Notes: generated from the letters alone by a model not told the origin. A DNA stretch of 64,000 nt from Rhodospirillales bacterium 24-66-33 (GCA_002281855.1 NCHQ01000014.1:1-64000); one strand, 5' to 3'; shown: positions 49,710-59,609, numbered from the stretch's first letter. Made by a program: numbers and translations.

Positions 49710-51344
49710 ATGGCCACCGCGCACGGCGCCGCCCACGACCACAACGCCCACGGGCATGACGACCATACTCCCACCGGTATCAAGCGGTGGCTGTACAGCA
49801 CCAACCACAAGGACATCGGAACGATGTACCTTGTGTTCTCGATCTTCGCGGCGCTGATCGGGGCGGGCTTCTCTGTCTACATGCGCCTCGAGCTGATGCA
49901 GCCGGGCGTCCAGTACTTCAATGGCGCGGACGGCACGCCGGACGGCCACTTCTGGAACACGATCGTGACGGCGCACGGCCTGATCATGGTGTTCTTCGTC
50001 GTCATGCCCGGGCTGATCGGCGGTTTCGGCAACTGGTTCGTGCCCCTCATGATCGGCGCGCCGGACATGGCGTTCCCGCGCATGAACAACATCAGCTTCT
50101 GGCTCCTGCCGCCGGCCTTCATCCTGCTGCTGATGTCGGCCCTGATCGGTGGTGGCGTGGGCACCGGCTGGACGATCTATCCGCCGCTCACGATCAACCA
50201 GGGCGCCGGCATGGATCTGGCGATCTTCTCGCTGCACATCGCGGGTGCCTCGTCGATCCTGGGAGCGATCAACTTCATCACGACCATCCTGAACATGCGC
50301 GCGCCGGGCATGACCCTGCACCGCATGCCGCTGTTCGCCTGGTCGGTGCTGGTCACGGCCTTCCTGCTGCTGCTGGCGCTGCCGGTCCTCGCCGGCGCCA
50401 TCACGATGCTGCTGACCGACCGCAACTTCGGCACCTCGTTCTTCAAGCCCGATGGCGGCGGTGACCCGGTGCTGTTCCTGAACCTGTTCTGGTTCTTCGG
50501 TCACCCCGAAGTCTACATCATGATCCTGCCGGCCTTCGGCATCATCAGCCACATCATCTCGACCTTCGCCAAGAAGCCGATCTTCGGCTACCTCGGAATG
50601 GCCTACGCCATGGTCGCGATCGGCGTCGTCGGCTTCGTCGTGTGGGCGCACCACATGTACACGGTCGGCCTGGACGTCGACACGCGCGCCTACTTCGTGG
50701 CCGCGACCATGGTGATCGCCGTGCCGACGGGCGTGAAGATCTTCTCGTGGATCGCCACCATGTGGGGCGGATCGATCCGCCTGACGATCCCCATGCTGTG
50801 GGCGATCGGCTTCATCTTCCTGTTCACCGTCGGCGGCGTGACCGGCGTCGTCCTGGCCAATGCCGGCGTCGACTACTCGCTGCACAACACCTACTACGTG
50901 ATTGCGCACTTCCACTACGTGCTGTCGCTCGGTGCGGTGTTCGGCATGTTCGCCGGCTTCTACTACTGGATCGGCAAGATGTCGGGCCGGCAGTATCCGG
51001 AGTGGGCGGCGCAGATCCACTTCTGGGTCACCTTCGTCGCCGTGAACCTGACCTTCTTCCCGATGCACTTCACGGGACTGGCCGGCATGCCGCGCCACTA
51101 CGTCGACTATCCCGACGCGATGTCGCACTGGAACTACCTCTCTTCGATCGGCGCGTTCATGTCGTTCGGCGCGACCCTGTTCTGGCTGGTCTTCGTGGTC
51201 TTCGGCACGCTGATGTTCGGCCGCAAGGTCGGTGCGAACTATTGGGGTGACGGTGCCACGACGCTGGAATGGACGGTGTCCTCGCCGCCGCCGTTCCACA
51301 CCTTCGAGGACCTGCCGCACATCTCGCCGACGGCGAACCACTAG
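49710..51344 (+). CDS. ctaD: Cytochrome c oxidase subunit I
   Basis: The catalytic core with haem a, haem a3 and CuB, reducing O2 and pumping protons. 544 residues with 12 membrane helices. Visible are [40 protein letters not shown] with the His-Tyr cross-link region, the D-channel region ([19 protein letters not shown]), [12 protein letters not shown] and [14 protein letters not shown]. It is 24 bp downstream of coxB. Confidence 0.98.
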   Translation: MATAHGAAHDHNAHGHDDHTPTGIKRWLYSTNHKDIGTMYLVFSIFAALIGAGFSVYMRLELMQPGVQYFNGADGTPDGHFWNTIVTAHGLIMVFFVVMPGLIGGFGNWFVPLMIGAPDMAFPRMNNISFWLLPPAFILLLMSALIGGGVGTGWTIYPPLTINQGAGMDLAIFSLHIAGASSILGAINFITTILNMRAPGMTLHRMPLFAWSVLVTAFLLLLALPVLAGAITMLLTDRNFGTSFFKPDGGGDPVLFLNLFWFFGHPEVYIMILPAFGIISHIISTFAKKPIFGYLGMAYAMVAIGVVGFVVWAHHMYTVGLDVDTRAYFVAATMVIAVPTGVKIFSWIATMWGGSIRLTIPMLWAIGFIFLFTVGGVTGVVLANAGVDYSLHNTYYVIAHFHYVLSLGAVFGMFAGFYYWIGKMSGRQYPEWAAQIHFWVTFVAVNLTFFPMHFTGLAGMPRHYVDYPDAMSHWNYLSSIGAFMSFGATLFWLVFVVFGTLMFGRKVGANYWGDGATTLEWTVSSPPPFHTFEDLPHISPTANH

Positions 51345-51355
51345 GAACGGAGCGG

Positions 51356-51376
51356 AGGCGCCCCAAGAAGGCGCCT
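51356..51376 (+). terminator. Weak hairpin between ctaD and ctaB
   Basis: AGGCGCC pairs with GGCGCCT over a 7-nt loop, followed by TCGTCTT. It is probably an attenuator or mRNA-stability element inside the oxidase operon rather than a full terminator. Confidence 0.4.
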
Positions 51377-51392
51377 TCGTCTTGAAAGGCCC

Positions 51393-52325
51393 ATGAGCAA
51401 CACCGCGCACACATTCACGGGAAGTATCGAGGGGACCGTCACGCCGGCGCGCGTGCGGGACTATATCGACCTGCTGAAGCCGCGCGTGATGTCGCTGGTG
51501 GTCTTCACCGGCTGGATCGGCGTGCTGATCGCGCCGGTTCACATCCATCCGTTCAAGGCGGCACTGGCCGTCCTGGCGATCGCCCTGGGCTCCGGCGCGG
51601 CCGGCGCCATCAATATGTGGTACGAGCGCGACCTCGACGCGCTGATGGCGCGGACACGCAACCGCCCGCTGCCGGCCGGTCGCGTCGCGCCGGACGATGC
51701 GCTGGGGCTCGGCGTGCTGCTGTCGATTTTCTCGGTGCTGCTGATGGCGGTATCGACGAACCTCGTGGCGGCGGCGCTGCTCGCGGCGGCGATCCTGTTC
51801 TACGTTTTCATCTACACGATCTGGCTGAAGCGCCGGACGCCGCAGAACATCGTGATCGGTGGTGCGGCCGGAGCCTTCCCGCCGATGATCGGCTGGGCCG
51901 CGGCTACCGGCGACGTTTCCGCCGTGGGAATCGCGCTCTTCCTGCTGGTCTTCCTCTGGACACCGCCGCATTTCTGGGCACTCGCCCTCTACCGCAGCGA
52001 CGACTATCGCCGGGCCGGCGTGCCGATGCTGCCGGTGGTGGCGGGGCCGCGCGAAACCAAGCGGCAGATGCTGATCTACACGCTGCTGCTATTGCCGGTC
52101 GCGCTGGCGCCGACGCTGCTGGGCGCTGTCGGTTGGCTCTACGGCGCGGTTGCCCTGGCGCTCAGCCTCGGCTTCATCGGCCACGCGATTGTCGTCTGGC
52201 GCACGGCGGACGACGAAACCGCCTACCGCGCGGCGCGCAAGATGTTTCGCTACTCGCTGATCTATCTCGCCGTGCTGTTCGCGGCGCTGCCGGTCGATCT
52301 CGTCGTGAGCCGGATCGCGGGATGA
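51393..52325 (+). CDS. ctaB: Protohaem IX farnesyltransferase (haem O synthase)
   Basis: Adds the farnesyl tail to haem b to give haem O on the way to haem a. The 310-residue, nine-helix UbiA-type prenyltransferase has the prenyl-diphosphate motif MWYERDLDALMARTRNRPLP, LKRRTPQNIVIGGAAGAFPP and LFLWTPPHFWALALY. Its stop overlaps the start of the 50-residue gene that follows (ATGA). Confidence 0.97.
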   Translation: MSNTAHTFTGSIEGTVTPARVRDYIDLLKPRVMSLVVFTGWIGVLIAPVHIHPFKAALAVLAIALGSGAAGAINMWYERDLDALMARTRNRPLPAGRVAPDDALGLGVLLSIFSVLLMAVSTNLVAAALLAAAILFYVFIYTIWLKRRTPQNIVIGGAAGAFPPMIGWAAATGDVSAVGIALFLLVFLWTPPHFWALALYRSDDYRRAGVPMLPVVAGPRETKRQMLIYTLLLLPVALAPTLLGAVGWLYGAVALALSLGFIGHAIVVWRTADDETAYRAARKMFRYSLIYLAVLFAALPVDLVVSRIAG

Positions 52326-52474
52326 GTGCGGCCATGGCACAGGACCGTCGACCGGGCGATACCGACATGCACCGCCGCCAGCGCGGCAAGAACCTGTTCA
52401 TCGCGGGTTTTCTCGTGGTGCTGGTGATCCTGTTCTTTGCCCTGACGATCGTGCGCATGGGAGGCTACGGATGA
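52322..52474 (+). CDS. Small single-helix membrane protein (CoxF-like position)
   Basis: 50 residues, one membrane segment (LFIAGFLVVLVILFFALTIV) after a polar, basic N terminus (RRPGDTDMHRRQRGKN). It is coupled by ATGA overlaps both to ctaB upstream and ctaG downstream, so it is certainly translated with the oxidase assembly genes. Small proteins in this position are called CoxF in some alphaproteobacteria; the role in assembly is inferred from context. Confidence 0.8.
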   Translation: MSAAMAQDRRPGDTDMHRRQRGKNLFIAGFLVVLVILFFALTIVRMGGYG

Positions 52475-53073
52475 CGGACGACACGCCCGACACCGCCGCC
52501 AGGAACAAGCGGCTGGCGCGGCGCCTTTTCCTCGTGACGGCCGGCATGGGCGGTTTCGCCTATGCCTCGGCGCCGCTCTACGACCTGTTCTGCCGCACCA
52601 CCGGCTTCGGCGGGACTCCGGTCGTGGCCCAGAGCGGCGACCGCCCGATCCTCGACCGCACGGTCAAGGTGCGCTTCGATTCCAACGTCGACACGGCGCT
52701 GCCCTGGAAATTCCAGCCGCTGCAGCGTGAAGTCACGGTCCGGCTCGGCGAGGAATATCTCGCCTACTACCGGGTGACCAATCTCTCGCAGCGACCGGCC
52801 GTCGGCACCTCGACCTACAATGTCACGCCGGAGACGGCGGGCGGCTGGTTCAACAAGCTCCAGTGCTTCTGCTTCACCGAGCAGTTGCTTCTGCCCGGGC
52901 AGTCCGTGGACATGCCTGTGATCTTCTTCGTCGATCCCGACTTGGACAAGGATCGGCGCTACGACAACATCCGGACCATCACGCTCTCGTACACATTCTT
53001 CGAGGCGAAGACGGAACGGGCCAGGACATTGCTGGGCGGCTTGCCCGGCGGCGATATCGGAAAGGGTGGATGA
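52471..53073 (+). CDS. ctaG: Cytochrome c oxidase assembly protein CtaG/Cox11
   Basis: Delivers copper to the CuB site of subunit I. 200 residues: an N-terminal membrane anchor (RLFLVTAGMGGFAYASAPLY), the conserved YDLFCRTTGFGGT, and an immunoglobulin-like periplasmic domain with the copper-binding pair in KLQCFCFTEQLLLPGQ. ATGA overlaps on both sides couple it to the small membrane gene and ctaE. Confidence 0.97.
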   Translation: MTDDTPDTAARNKRLARRLFLVTAGMGGFAYASAPLYDLFCRTTGFGGTPVVAQSGDRPILDRTVKVRFDSNVDTALPWKFQPLQREVTVRLGEEYLAYYRVTNLSQRPAVGTSTYNVTPETAGGWFNKLQCFCFTEQLLLPGQSVDMPVIFFVDPDLDKDRRYDNIRTITLSYTFFEAKTERARTLLGGLPGGDIGKGG

Positions 53074-53948
53074 ACATGGCCGGCGGTACTCCGAAGCATC
53101 CCTATCATCTGGTCGACCCCAGCCCGTGGCCGGCCTTGGGCTCGTTCGCGGCCCTGGTGCTGGCGCTTGGCTTCGGCTTCGCGCTGCATCCGGACATGCT
53201 GGGACCGGGCTTCGGCACCTTCATGAAGGCCGTGCACTGGTGGGGGCTGGTCCCCGGCCTGCTGCTGGTGCTGGGCGTCATGTACTGGTGGTGGTCGGAC
53301 GTCATTGCCGAGTCGCGCGTCTATCATACGGCTGTGGTCCAGCTGGGCCTGCGCTACGGGATGATCCTGTTCATCGCCTCGGAAGTGCTGTTCTTCGCGG
53401 CCTTCTTCTGGGCGTTCTTCGACGCGGCCCTCTATCCCGGTGCACCGAACATGCCGGTCCGCGCCGAGGCGACCGGCGGCATCTGGCCGCCGAAGGGCAT
53501 CAGCATCATCGCGCCGTTCGACCTGCCGCTGATGAACACGCTGATCCTGCTGCTGTCGGGCACCACGGCGACCTGGGCACATCACTCCATCATCGAGGGC
53601 AACCAAAAGGACGCCGTCCGCGGCCTGCTGTGTACCGTCCTGCTCGGCATGATCTTCACGGGCGTCCAGGCCTATGAATATCTTCACGCGCCGTTCACGT
53701 TCAGCCAGGACATCTATACGTCGACTTTCTTCATGGCGACGGGCTTCCACGGCTTCCACGTGCTGGTGGGCACCATCTTCCTGATCGTCTGCCTGATCCG
53801 CGCCGCAAAGGGCCAGTTCAAGCCCCGGCAGCATTTCGGCTTCGAGGCGGCTGCCTGGTACTGGCACTTCGTCGACGTGGTCTGGCTGTTCCTGTTCTTC
53901 TGCATCTACTGGTGGGGCGCCGGCAAAGCGCCGATCGCCCTGCACTGA
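53070..53948 (+). CDS. ctaE: Cytochrome c oxidase subunit III
   Basis: 292 residues with seven membrane helices. Landmarks are KHPYHLVDPSPWPALGSFAA, LRYGMILFIASEVLFFAAFF, TTATWAHHSIIEGNQ, TGFHGFHVLVGTIFL and the ending AAAWYWHFVDVVWLFLFFCI. It stabilises the active-site core. Its ATG at 53070 overlaps the ctaG stop. A terminator follows. Confidence 0.97.
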   Translation: MNMAGGTPKHPYHLVDPSPWPALGSFAALVLALGFGFALHPDMLGPGFGTFMKAVHWWGLVPGLLLVLGVMYWWWSDVIAESRVYHTAVVQLGLRYGMILFIASEVLFFAAFFWAFFDAALYPGAPNMPVRAEATGGIWPPKGISIIAPFDLPLMNTLILLLSGTTATWAHHSIIEGNQKDAVRGLLCTVLLGMIFTGVQAYEYLHAPFTFSQDIYTSTFFMATGFHGFHVLVGTIFLIVCLIRAAKGQFKPRQHFGFEAAAWYWHFVDVVWLFLFFCIYWWGAGKAPIALH

Positions 53949-53970
53949 CGCAGCCATACCATCTATCTTG

Positions 53971-54003
53971 GAACCGCCGGGTGCTCCCCGGCGGTTCGTC
54001 TTT
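53971..54003 (+). terminator. Rho-independent terminator after ctaE
   Basis: GAACCGCCGGG (53971-53981) and CCCGGCGGTTC (53987-53997) form an 11-bp perfect stem with a 5-nt loop, followed by GTCTTT. It divides the oxidase structural genes from DUF983-SURF1, likely with readthrough. Confidence 0.75.
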
Positions 54004-54014
54004 GGGAGACACCC

Positions 54015-54377
54015 TTGTCCGACTGGCCCCGGCAATCGCCCTTCGACGTCGCCCTGCGCGGCGCCTGTCCCCGCTGCGGCAAGGGGCGGCTGTTCGCCGG
54101 CCTGCTGAACGTCGTCGATCGCTGTGAGACGTGCGGCCTCGACCTGCGCGGCAACGATGCGGGTGACGGGCCGGCGGTGTTCGTCATCCTGGGACTCGGC
54201 GCCATCATCATGATTCTCGTCTTCTGGGTGGAGTTCCGCTACGAGCCGCCCTGGTGGCTGCACGTCGTCATCTGGCTGCCGCTCACCTTCGGGCTCGCCG
54301 TCGGGATGCTGCGCTTCCTCAAGGCGCTGCTGGTCGCCCAGCAGTTCGTCCATCGCACGACCGAACTCGACGAGTAG
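54015..54377 (+). CDS. DUF983 protein
   Basis: A 120-residue membrane protein with an N-terminal zinc-ribbon-like part (RGACPRCGKGRLFAGLL and CETCGLDLRGNDAGDGPAVF), then two membrane helices (VILGLGAIIMILVFWVEF, VVIWLPLTFGLAVGMLRFL). The start is TTG at 54015 with GGGAG seven bases upstream. DUF983 genes regularly sit between ctaE and SURF1 in alphaproteobacteria, implying a role in oxidase biogenesis. Confidence 0.9.
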   Translation: MSDWPRQSPFDVALRGACPRCGKGRLFAGLLNVVDRCETCGLDLRGNDAGDGPAVFVILGLGAIIMILVFWVEFRYEPPWWLHVVIWLPLTFGLAVGMLRFLKALLVAQQFVHRTTELDE

Positions 54378-54387
54378 AGGAGACACC

Positions 54388-55125
54388 ATGATCCGGCTGA
54401 GGCCCGCTCTCTGGCCCACGCTCGTCTCGCTGCCCATCCTGGTTCTCTCGCTGAGCCTCGGCTTCTGGCAGATGGAGCGTCGCGAGTGGAAACGCGACAT
54501 CATCGATCGCATCGCCGCGAACCAGGCAGCGCCGCCGATGACGCTCGACCAGCTGCTGAGCGGCATTCCGTTGCGCCACGAATACGGGCGCGTGAAGGTT
54601 ACCGGCACCTTCGAGCATGGCCACGAGTTCTTCCTGGCCGCACGCAGCCTCAAGAACAAGGTCGGCCTGCAGGTCATCGTCCCGCTGAAGACCGATGATG
54701 GCCGCATCGTCCTGTTCGATCGCGGCTGGGTCCCCGACCGCGCCGCCGCGACACAGGCTGCAGCCCAGCCGTCGGGCCGGGTAGAACTCACCGGTCTGGT
54801 GCGCCGATCGCAGATCCGGGCGCGCTTCGCGCCCGAGAACGTACCGGAGAAGAACGTCTGGTTTCAGGCCGACGTGCCGCTGATGCGCAAAATGGCGGGC
54901 GCGCCGCCTGATCCCAAGCTCGACACGTTCTTCCTCGAGTCCGACTCCACGCCCAATCCGGGTGGTGTGCCGGTCGGCGGTCAGACGCGGCTCGAAATCC
55001 CCAACGATCATCTCCAGTACGCCATCACCTGGTTCCTGATCGCTCTCGCGCTGGCCGGCGTCTATCTCGCCTATCACTGGGAGAACGGCCGGCTGGAGAT
55101 CAACGGACGCAAGAAGAGCACATGA
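54388..55125 (+). CDS. SURF1-family oxidase assembly protein
   Basis: 245 residues, with one membrane helix near each end (LVSLPILVLSLSLGFWQMER and YAITWFLIALALAGVYLAYH) and a periplasmic domain between them. Family segments are LGFWQMERREWKRDIIDRI, VIVPLKTDDGRIVLFDRGWV and LEIPNDHLQYAITWF. It helps insert haem a into subunit I. Its stop overlaps the start of the M32 peptidase gene. Confidence 0.94.
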   Translation: MIRLRPALWPTLVSLPILVLSLSLGFWQMERREWKRDIIDRIAANQAAPPMTLDQLLSGIPLRHEYGRVKVTGTFEHGHEFFLAARSLKNKVGLQVIVPLKTDDGRIVLFDRGWVPDRAAATQAAAQPSGRVELTGLVRRSQIRARFAPENVPEKNVWFQADVPLMRKMAGAPPDPKLDTFFLESDSTPNPGGVPVGGQTRLEIPNDHLQYAITWFLIALALAGVYLAYHWENGRLEINGRKKST

Positions 55126-56624
55126 TCGCCAACGATCCCTATGCCGAGCTGGAGCGCCGCTTCGCGCGGCTGAGCGCCCTCGGCCGCGCCTCGGCGATCC
55201 TGAGCTGGGACCGTTCGACGATGATGCCGGACGGGGCCACAGAGGACCGTGCCGACCAGCTCGTGACCCTGGGCGCGATCGCCCACGAGATCATTTCGGC
55301 GCCCGAGATACCCGATCTCCTGGCGCGCGCCGAGGAGGGCCGGGGTGCGCTCGATCCCTGGCAGGCCGCCAATCTGCGCGAGATGCGGCGGTCCTGGGTG
55401 CACGAGAGCGCGCTGCCCGCCGACCTCGTCGAGGCCCGCACGCGGGCCTGCTCGGCCTGCGAGCACGCCTGGCGTTCGGCCCGCAAGAATGCCGACTTCA
55501 AGTCGCTGCTGCCGACCCTCACCGAGGTGCTGAACATCATGCGGCGTGTCGGCGAGGCCAAGGCCGCCGCGCTGGGCACCTCGCTGTACGACGGGCTGCT
55601 CGACGAGTTCGAGCCCGGCGGCCGCTCGGCGCGCATCGACGCGCTGTTCGACGAGTTGCGCGGGTTCCTGCCGGGTCTGCTGGGCCGTGTGCTCGAGCAC
55701 CAGAGGAGCCGGCCCGAGCCCTTGCCGCTCGAGGGTCCGTTTCCCGTCGAGGCGCAGCGCCGGCTGGGCGAGGAGCTGATCCGCCGGATCGGGTTCGACT
55801 TCCATCACGGCAGGCTCGACGTATCGGCGCATCCCTTCACCGGCGGGACGTCCGATGACGTGCGCATCACCACGCGCTACGACGAGGCCGACTTCGCCCG
55901 TTCGCTGATGGGGGTGCTGCACGAGACCGGTCACGGTCTCTATGAGGCGGGCCTGCCCAGGGCCTGGCGCCGCCAGCCGGTCGGCCACGCGCGCGGCATG
56001 ACCCTGCACGAGAGCCAGTCGCTGCTGATGGAGATGCAGGCCTGCCGCAGCGACGCGTTTCTCGCTTTCGCGGCGCCGCGCATGCGCGCGGTCTTCGGCA
56101 AGGACGGGCCGGCCTGGACCGAAGAGAACGTCCATCGGCTCTATACGCGCGTGGCGCCCGGCTTCATCCGCGTCGACGCCGACGAGGTCACCTATCCGCT
56201 GCACATCATGCTGCGCTACCGGCTGGAGCGGGCGATGCTGGCGGGCGACCTCGCGCTGGCCGACCTGCCGGGCGCGTGGGACGACGGCATGCGGGAACTG
56301 CTCGGCATCGTGCCGCCCGACGACTCCCTGGGCTGCCTGCAGGACATCCATTGGCCGGATGGCGGCTGGGGCTATTTCCCGACCTATACGCTGGGGGCGC
56401 TGGCCGCGGCCCAGCTCTTCGCCGCCGCCCGCCGCGCCCATCCCGGCCTGATGGACGCCATCGGGCAGGGCGATTTTGCCCCACTGCTGGGCTGGTTGCG
56501 CACCAATGTGCACGGCAAGGGCTCGATCGCGACGACAGACGAGATCCTGACCGAAGCCACCGGAGCGCCTCTGGGCGCTGCGGCCTTCAAAGCCCATCTG
56601 GAAAGCCGCTACCTCCAGGCGTAA
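55122..56624 (+). CDS. M32-family metallocarboxypeptidase
   Basis: A 500-residue cytosolic zinc carboxypeptidase (Taq/Pfu carboxypeptidase family). It has the HEXXH zinc motif in GVLHETGHGLYEAGLP and the third-ligand region MTLHESQSLLMEMQACRS. SAILSWDRSTMMPDGATEDR is the family N terminus. Its ATG overlaps the SURF1 stop, so it is translated from the oxidase operon although its function (peptide turnover) is separate. Confidence 0.95.
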   Translation: MIANDPYAELERRFARLSALGRASAILSWDRSTMMPDGATEDRADQLVTLGAIAHEIISAPEIPDLLARAEEGRGALDPWQAANLREMRRSWVHESALPADLVEARTRACSACEHAWRSARKNADFKSLLPTLTEVLNIMRRVGEAKAAALGTSLYDGLLDEFEPGGRSARIDALFDELRGFLPGLLGRVLEHQRSRPEPLPLEGPFPVEAQRRLGEELIRRIGFDFHHGRLDVSAHPFTGGTSDDVRITTRYDEADFARSLMGVLHETGHGLYEAGLPRAWRRQPVGHARGMTLHESQSLLMEMQACRSDAFLAFAAPRMRAVFGKDGPAWTEENVHRLYTRVAPGFIRVDADEVTYPLHIMLRYRLERAMLAGDLALADLPGAWDDGMRELLGIVPPDDSLGCLQDIHWPDGGWGYFPTYTLGALAAAQLFAAARRAHPGLMDAIGQGDFAPLLGWLRTNVHGKGSIATTDEILTEATGAPLGAAAFKAHLESRYLQA

Positions 56625-56633
56625 GAGGGACCC

Positions 56634-56885
56634 ATGCTCGACCTTCGTCCGAACTGCGAATGCTGCGACAAGGACCTGCCCAACGGCGCGTCCGACGCCC
56701 TGATCTGCACCTTCGAGTGCACGTTCTGCGCCGCCTGTGCGCAAAACCGTCTGGGCGGCCTTTGCCCGAACTGCGGTGGCGATCTGGTCAAACGCCCGAC
56801 CCGCCCCGAGAGGGCACTGGCCAAGTTCCCGGCCTCCACCAAACGGGTTCGCAAGGACCACGAGGCCTGTCGGCAGGTCGCCTAG
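56634..56885 (+). CDS. DUF1272 zinc-ribbon-like protein
   Basis: 83 residues with Cys pairs in RPNCECCDKDLPNG, CTFECTFCAACAQNRL and LCPNCGGDLVKRP, so it probably binds zinc. It matches the small DUF1272 family, whose role is unknown. It is tightly placed between the M32 peptidase (9 bp) and thrC. Confidence 0.9.
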   Translation: MLDLRPNCECCDKDLPNGASDALICTFECTFCAACAQNRLGGLCPNCGGDLVKRPTRPERALAKFPASTKRVRKDHEACRQVA

Positions 56886-56898
56886 CCGGAGGAATCCT

Positions 56899-58344
56899 TT
56901 GCGTTACATCAGCACCCGCCACGGCTCGCAGGGCAATCCTGCGCCGCTCGGCTTCGAAGACATCATGCTTGCGGGCCTGGCCCGTGACGGCGGCCTCTAC
57001 CTGCCCGCCGAATGGCCGCAGTTCTCCAAGGCCGAGATCGCGGCTCTGAAAGGGCTGAGCTACACCGAGCTCGCCTTCCGCATCATGAAGCCGTTCGTCG
57101 GCGACACTTTCGACGACACGACCTTCCGCCGCCTGATCGGCGAGGCCTATGCCTCGTTCGAGACGCCGGAAGTCGCGCCGCTGAAGCCGCTGGGCGATTC
57201 GGGCCTGCACCTGCTCGAACTGTTCCACGGCCCGACGCTCGCCTTCAAGGACGTGGCGCTGCAGCTCCTCGGCCGCATGCTCGACCAGACGCTGACGACC
57301 CGCGGCCAGCACGCCACCATCGTCGGCGCTACCTCGGGCGATACGGGCTCGGCCGCCATCGAGGCGGTGCGCGACCGCAAGACCATCGACATCTTCATGC
57401 TGTTCCCGCACGGCCGCGTGAGCGAGGTGCAGCGCCGGCAGATGACGACGGTGCTGGCGCCCAACGTGCACAACATCGCGGTGCAGGGTACGTTCGACGA
57501 CTGCCAGGATCTGGCCAAGGCCTGCTTCAACGATCTGGCGTTCCGCGACCGGCATGCGCTGACGGCGGTGAACTCGATCAACTTCGCGCGCGTGATGGCG
57601 CAGATCGTCTATTACTTCTGGGCGGCGCTGAAGCTCGGCGCCCCGGAGCGCCCCGTGGCGTTCAGCGTGCCCAGCGGCAATTTCGGCAATGTCTATGCGG
57701 GCTATGCGGCCAAGCAGATGGGCCTGCCGATCTCGCACTTCGTGGTCGGCGCCAACAGCAACGACATCCTGGCGCGCTTCTTCGAGAGCGGCACGATGAC
57801 GACCTCCGGGGTCGTGCCGACGCTGAGCCCCAGCATGGACATCCAGATCTCGAGCAACTTCGAGCGCCTGCTGTTCGATCTCTACGAACGCGACGGTGTC
57901 GCCCTGGCCGACGCCATGACGGCGTTCCGCAGCACCGGCACGCTGAAGGTCGGCGGCAGCCTGCTGGCCGGCGTCCGCGAGCTCTTCGACGCAGGCAGGC
58001 TGGACGATGCCGGGACGCTGGCCGCCATGAAGGATTGCCTCGCGCGCTTCGGCGAGACGATCGATCCGCACACCGCGGTGGGCTACGCGCTGGCCCAGCA
58101 GCATCGACGCGATCCCGCCATTCCCATGGTCGTGCTGGCGACGGCGCATCCCGCCAAGTTCCCCGACGCCGTCGAGAAGGCGACCGGCCGGCGGCCGCGC
58201 CTGCCGGAGCGGCTCGGCGACCTGCTGGAGCGGGCCGAGCGTGCCGATGGAATGCCGAACGACGTCGCGGCTCTCAAATCCATGATCGACGAACGACGGG
58301 AAATGGCCGCCGCGCCCGCAGCCAGAAACAAGGTGCGCACGTGA
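56899..58344 (+). CDS. thrC: Threonine synthase
   Basis: PLP enzyme converting O-phosphohomoserine to threonine. 481 residues: YISTRHGSQGNPAPLGFEDI at the N terminus, the PLP Lys in PTLAFKDVALQLLG, the phosphate-binding VGATSGDTGSAAIEAV, and FSVPSGNFGNVYAGYAAKQM. The start is TTG at 56899, five bases after GGAGGA, which matches the family N terminus (LRYIST). The stop overlaps the GTG of the M16 peptidase gene, a conserved pair in alphaproteobacteria. Confidence 0.97.
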   Translation: MRYISTRHGSQGNPAPLGFEDIMLAGLARDGGLYLPAEWPQFSKAEIAALKGLSYTELAFRIMKPFVGDTFDDTTFRRLIGEAYASFETPEVAPLKPLGDSGLHLLELFHGPTLAFKDVALQLLGRMLDQTLTTRGQHATIVGATSGDTGSAAIEAVRDRKTIDIFMLFPHGRVSEVQRRQMTTVLAPNVHNIAVQGTFDDCQDLAKACFNDLAFRDRHALTAVNSINFARVMAQIVYYFWAALKLGAPERPVAFSVPSGNFGNVYAGYAAKQMGLPISHFVVGANSNDILARFFESGTMTTSGVVPTLSPSMDIQISSNFERLLFDLYERDGVALADAMTAFRSTGTLKVGGSLLAGVRELFDAGRLDDAGTLAAMKDCLARFGETIDPHTAVGYALAQQHRRDPAIPMVVLATAHPAKFPDAVEKATGRRPRLPERLGDLLERAERADGMPNDVAALKSMIDERREMAAAPAARNKVRT

Positions 58345-59609
58345 GCAATGTGAAGGTTACGACGCTGGGCAACGGCCTGCGGGTCGCCGTCGACCCGATG
58401 CCCGAGGTGGAATCGGCGTCGCTCGGCATCTGGGTCGGCTGCGGCACCCGCCACGAGACCGCGGAACTGAACGGCATGGCCCACATGTTGGAGCACATGG
58501 CGTTCAAGGGCACCCGCACCCGTAGCGCGCGCGCCATCGCCGAGGAGATCGAGAATGTCGGCGGCAGCCTGAACGCCTATACCGGCCGCGAGATCACCGC
58601 CTATCACGCCTCGGTTCTCAAGGAAGACGTCGCGCTGGGCATCGAGATGGTGTCGGACATCCTGCGCAACTCGGTTTTCGATCCCGACGAGCTGCAGCGC
58701 GAGCGCGGTGTCATCCTGCAGGAGATCGGGCAGGCGCTCGACACGCCCGACGACCTGATATTCGACCAGTTCCAGGAGACCGCGTTGCCGGGCCAGCCGC
58801 TCGGCCGGCCGGTACTGGGCACCGCCACGTCGGTCGAGGCCATCGGCCGCGACGACCTCTTCGCCTATCTCGCGCGTCACTACACGGCCGGAAACATGGT
58901 CCTGTCGGCGGCGGGCCGGGTCGAGCACGACCAGATCGTCGATCTGGCAGAGAAGCATTTCGGCTCGGTGCCGCGCACGCCCGCCAACGCCGAGCGGCCG
59001 GTCCCGCTGGCCTATGTCGGCGGCGACGGCCGCGAACAGCGCGTGCTTGAACAGGCGCATCTCGTGCTGGGTTGCGAGGGCATCGGCTACCGTGACCCCG
59101 ACTACTTCGCGCTGGCCATCTACTCGACGCTGTTCGGCGGCGGCATGTCCTCCCGTCTGTTCCAGCGCATCCGTGAGGAGCGGGGGCTGGTTTACGGCAT
59201 CCACTGTTTCAACACGGCTTATGCCGATGGCGGCCTGTTCGGCATCTATGCCGGCACCGGCGAGGACGATCTGGCCGAACTGGTGCCTGCGGTGTGCGAG
59301 GAATTCGTCACCGTGGCCGATACGCTGAACGAGCAGGAACTCGTGCGTGCCCGCAACCAGATCAAGGCCGGCACGCTGATGGCGCTCGAGTCCAGCGGCG
59401 CGCGCTGCGAGCAGGCGGCGCGCCACCTGATCGTGCACGGCCGCACCATCCCCTACGCCGAGGTCGTCTCGCGCATCGAGGCGGTCAACCAGGACGCCGT
59501 GCGCCGCGTCGCTCGCCGCCTGCTGAAGGGCGAACTCACCCTCGCCGCCCTGGGACCCATCGACGGCCTGGAGCCACTCGACAAGATCGCCGGCCGCCTC
59601 GCGGCGTAA
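58341..59609 (+). CDS. M16-family zinc metallopeptidase (processing-peptidase-like)
   Basis: 422 residues, one processing-peptidase-beta-like unit with two M16 domains. The inverted zinc motif HxxEH is at 48-52 in NGMAHMLEHMAFKGT; ENVGGSLNAYTGREITAYHA and the Gly-rich LFGGGMSSRLFQRIREERGL complete the site. It is related to the ancestor of the mitochondrial processing peptidase. The GTG start overlaps the thrC stop (GTGA). The GNAT gene about 1.1 kb further on is another frequent neighbour. Confidence 0.95.
   Translation: MSNVKVTTLGNGLRVAVDPMPEVESASLGIWVGCGTRHETAELNGMAHMLEHMAFKGTRTRSARAIAEEIENVGGSLNAYTGREITAYHASVLKEDVALGIEMVSDILRNSVFDPDELQRERGVILQEIGQALDTPDDLIFDQFQETALPGQPLGRPVLGTATSVEAIGRDDLFAYLARHYTAGNMVLSAAGRVEHDQIVDLAEKHFGSVPRTPANAERPVPLAYVGGDGREQRVLEQAHLVLGCEGIGYRDPDYFALAIYSTLFGGGMSSRLFQRIREERGLVYGIHCFNTAYADGGLFGIYAGTGEDDLAELVPAVCEEFVTVADTLNEQELVRARNQIKAGTLMALESSGARCEQAARHLIVHGRTIPYAEVVSRIEAVNQDAVRRVARRLLKGELTLAALGPIDGLEPLDKIAGRLAA

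Noticed and set aside
49704..51971. Minus-strand open frame of 755 codons opposite ctaD and ctaB
   Set aside because: Composition is dominated by R, D, H and Q with no domain; the + strand encodes unmistakable oxidase genes.
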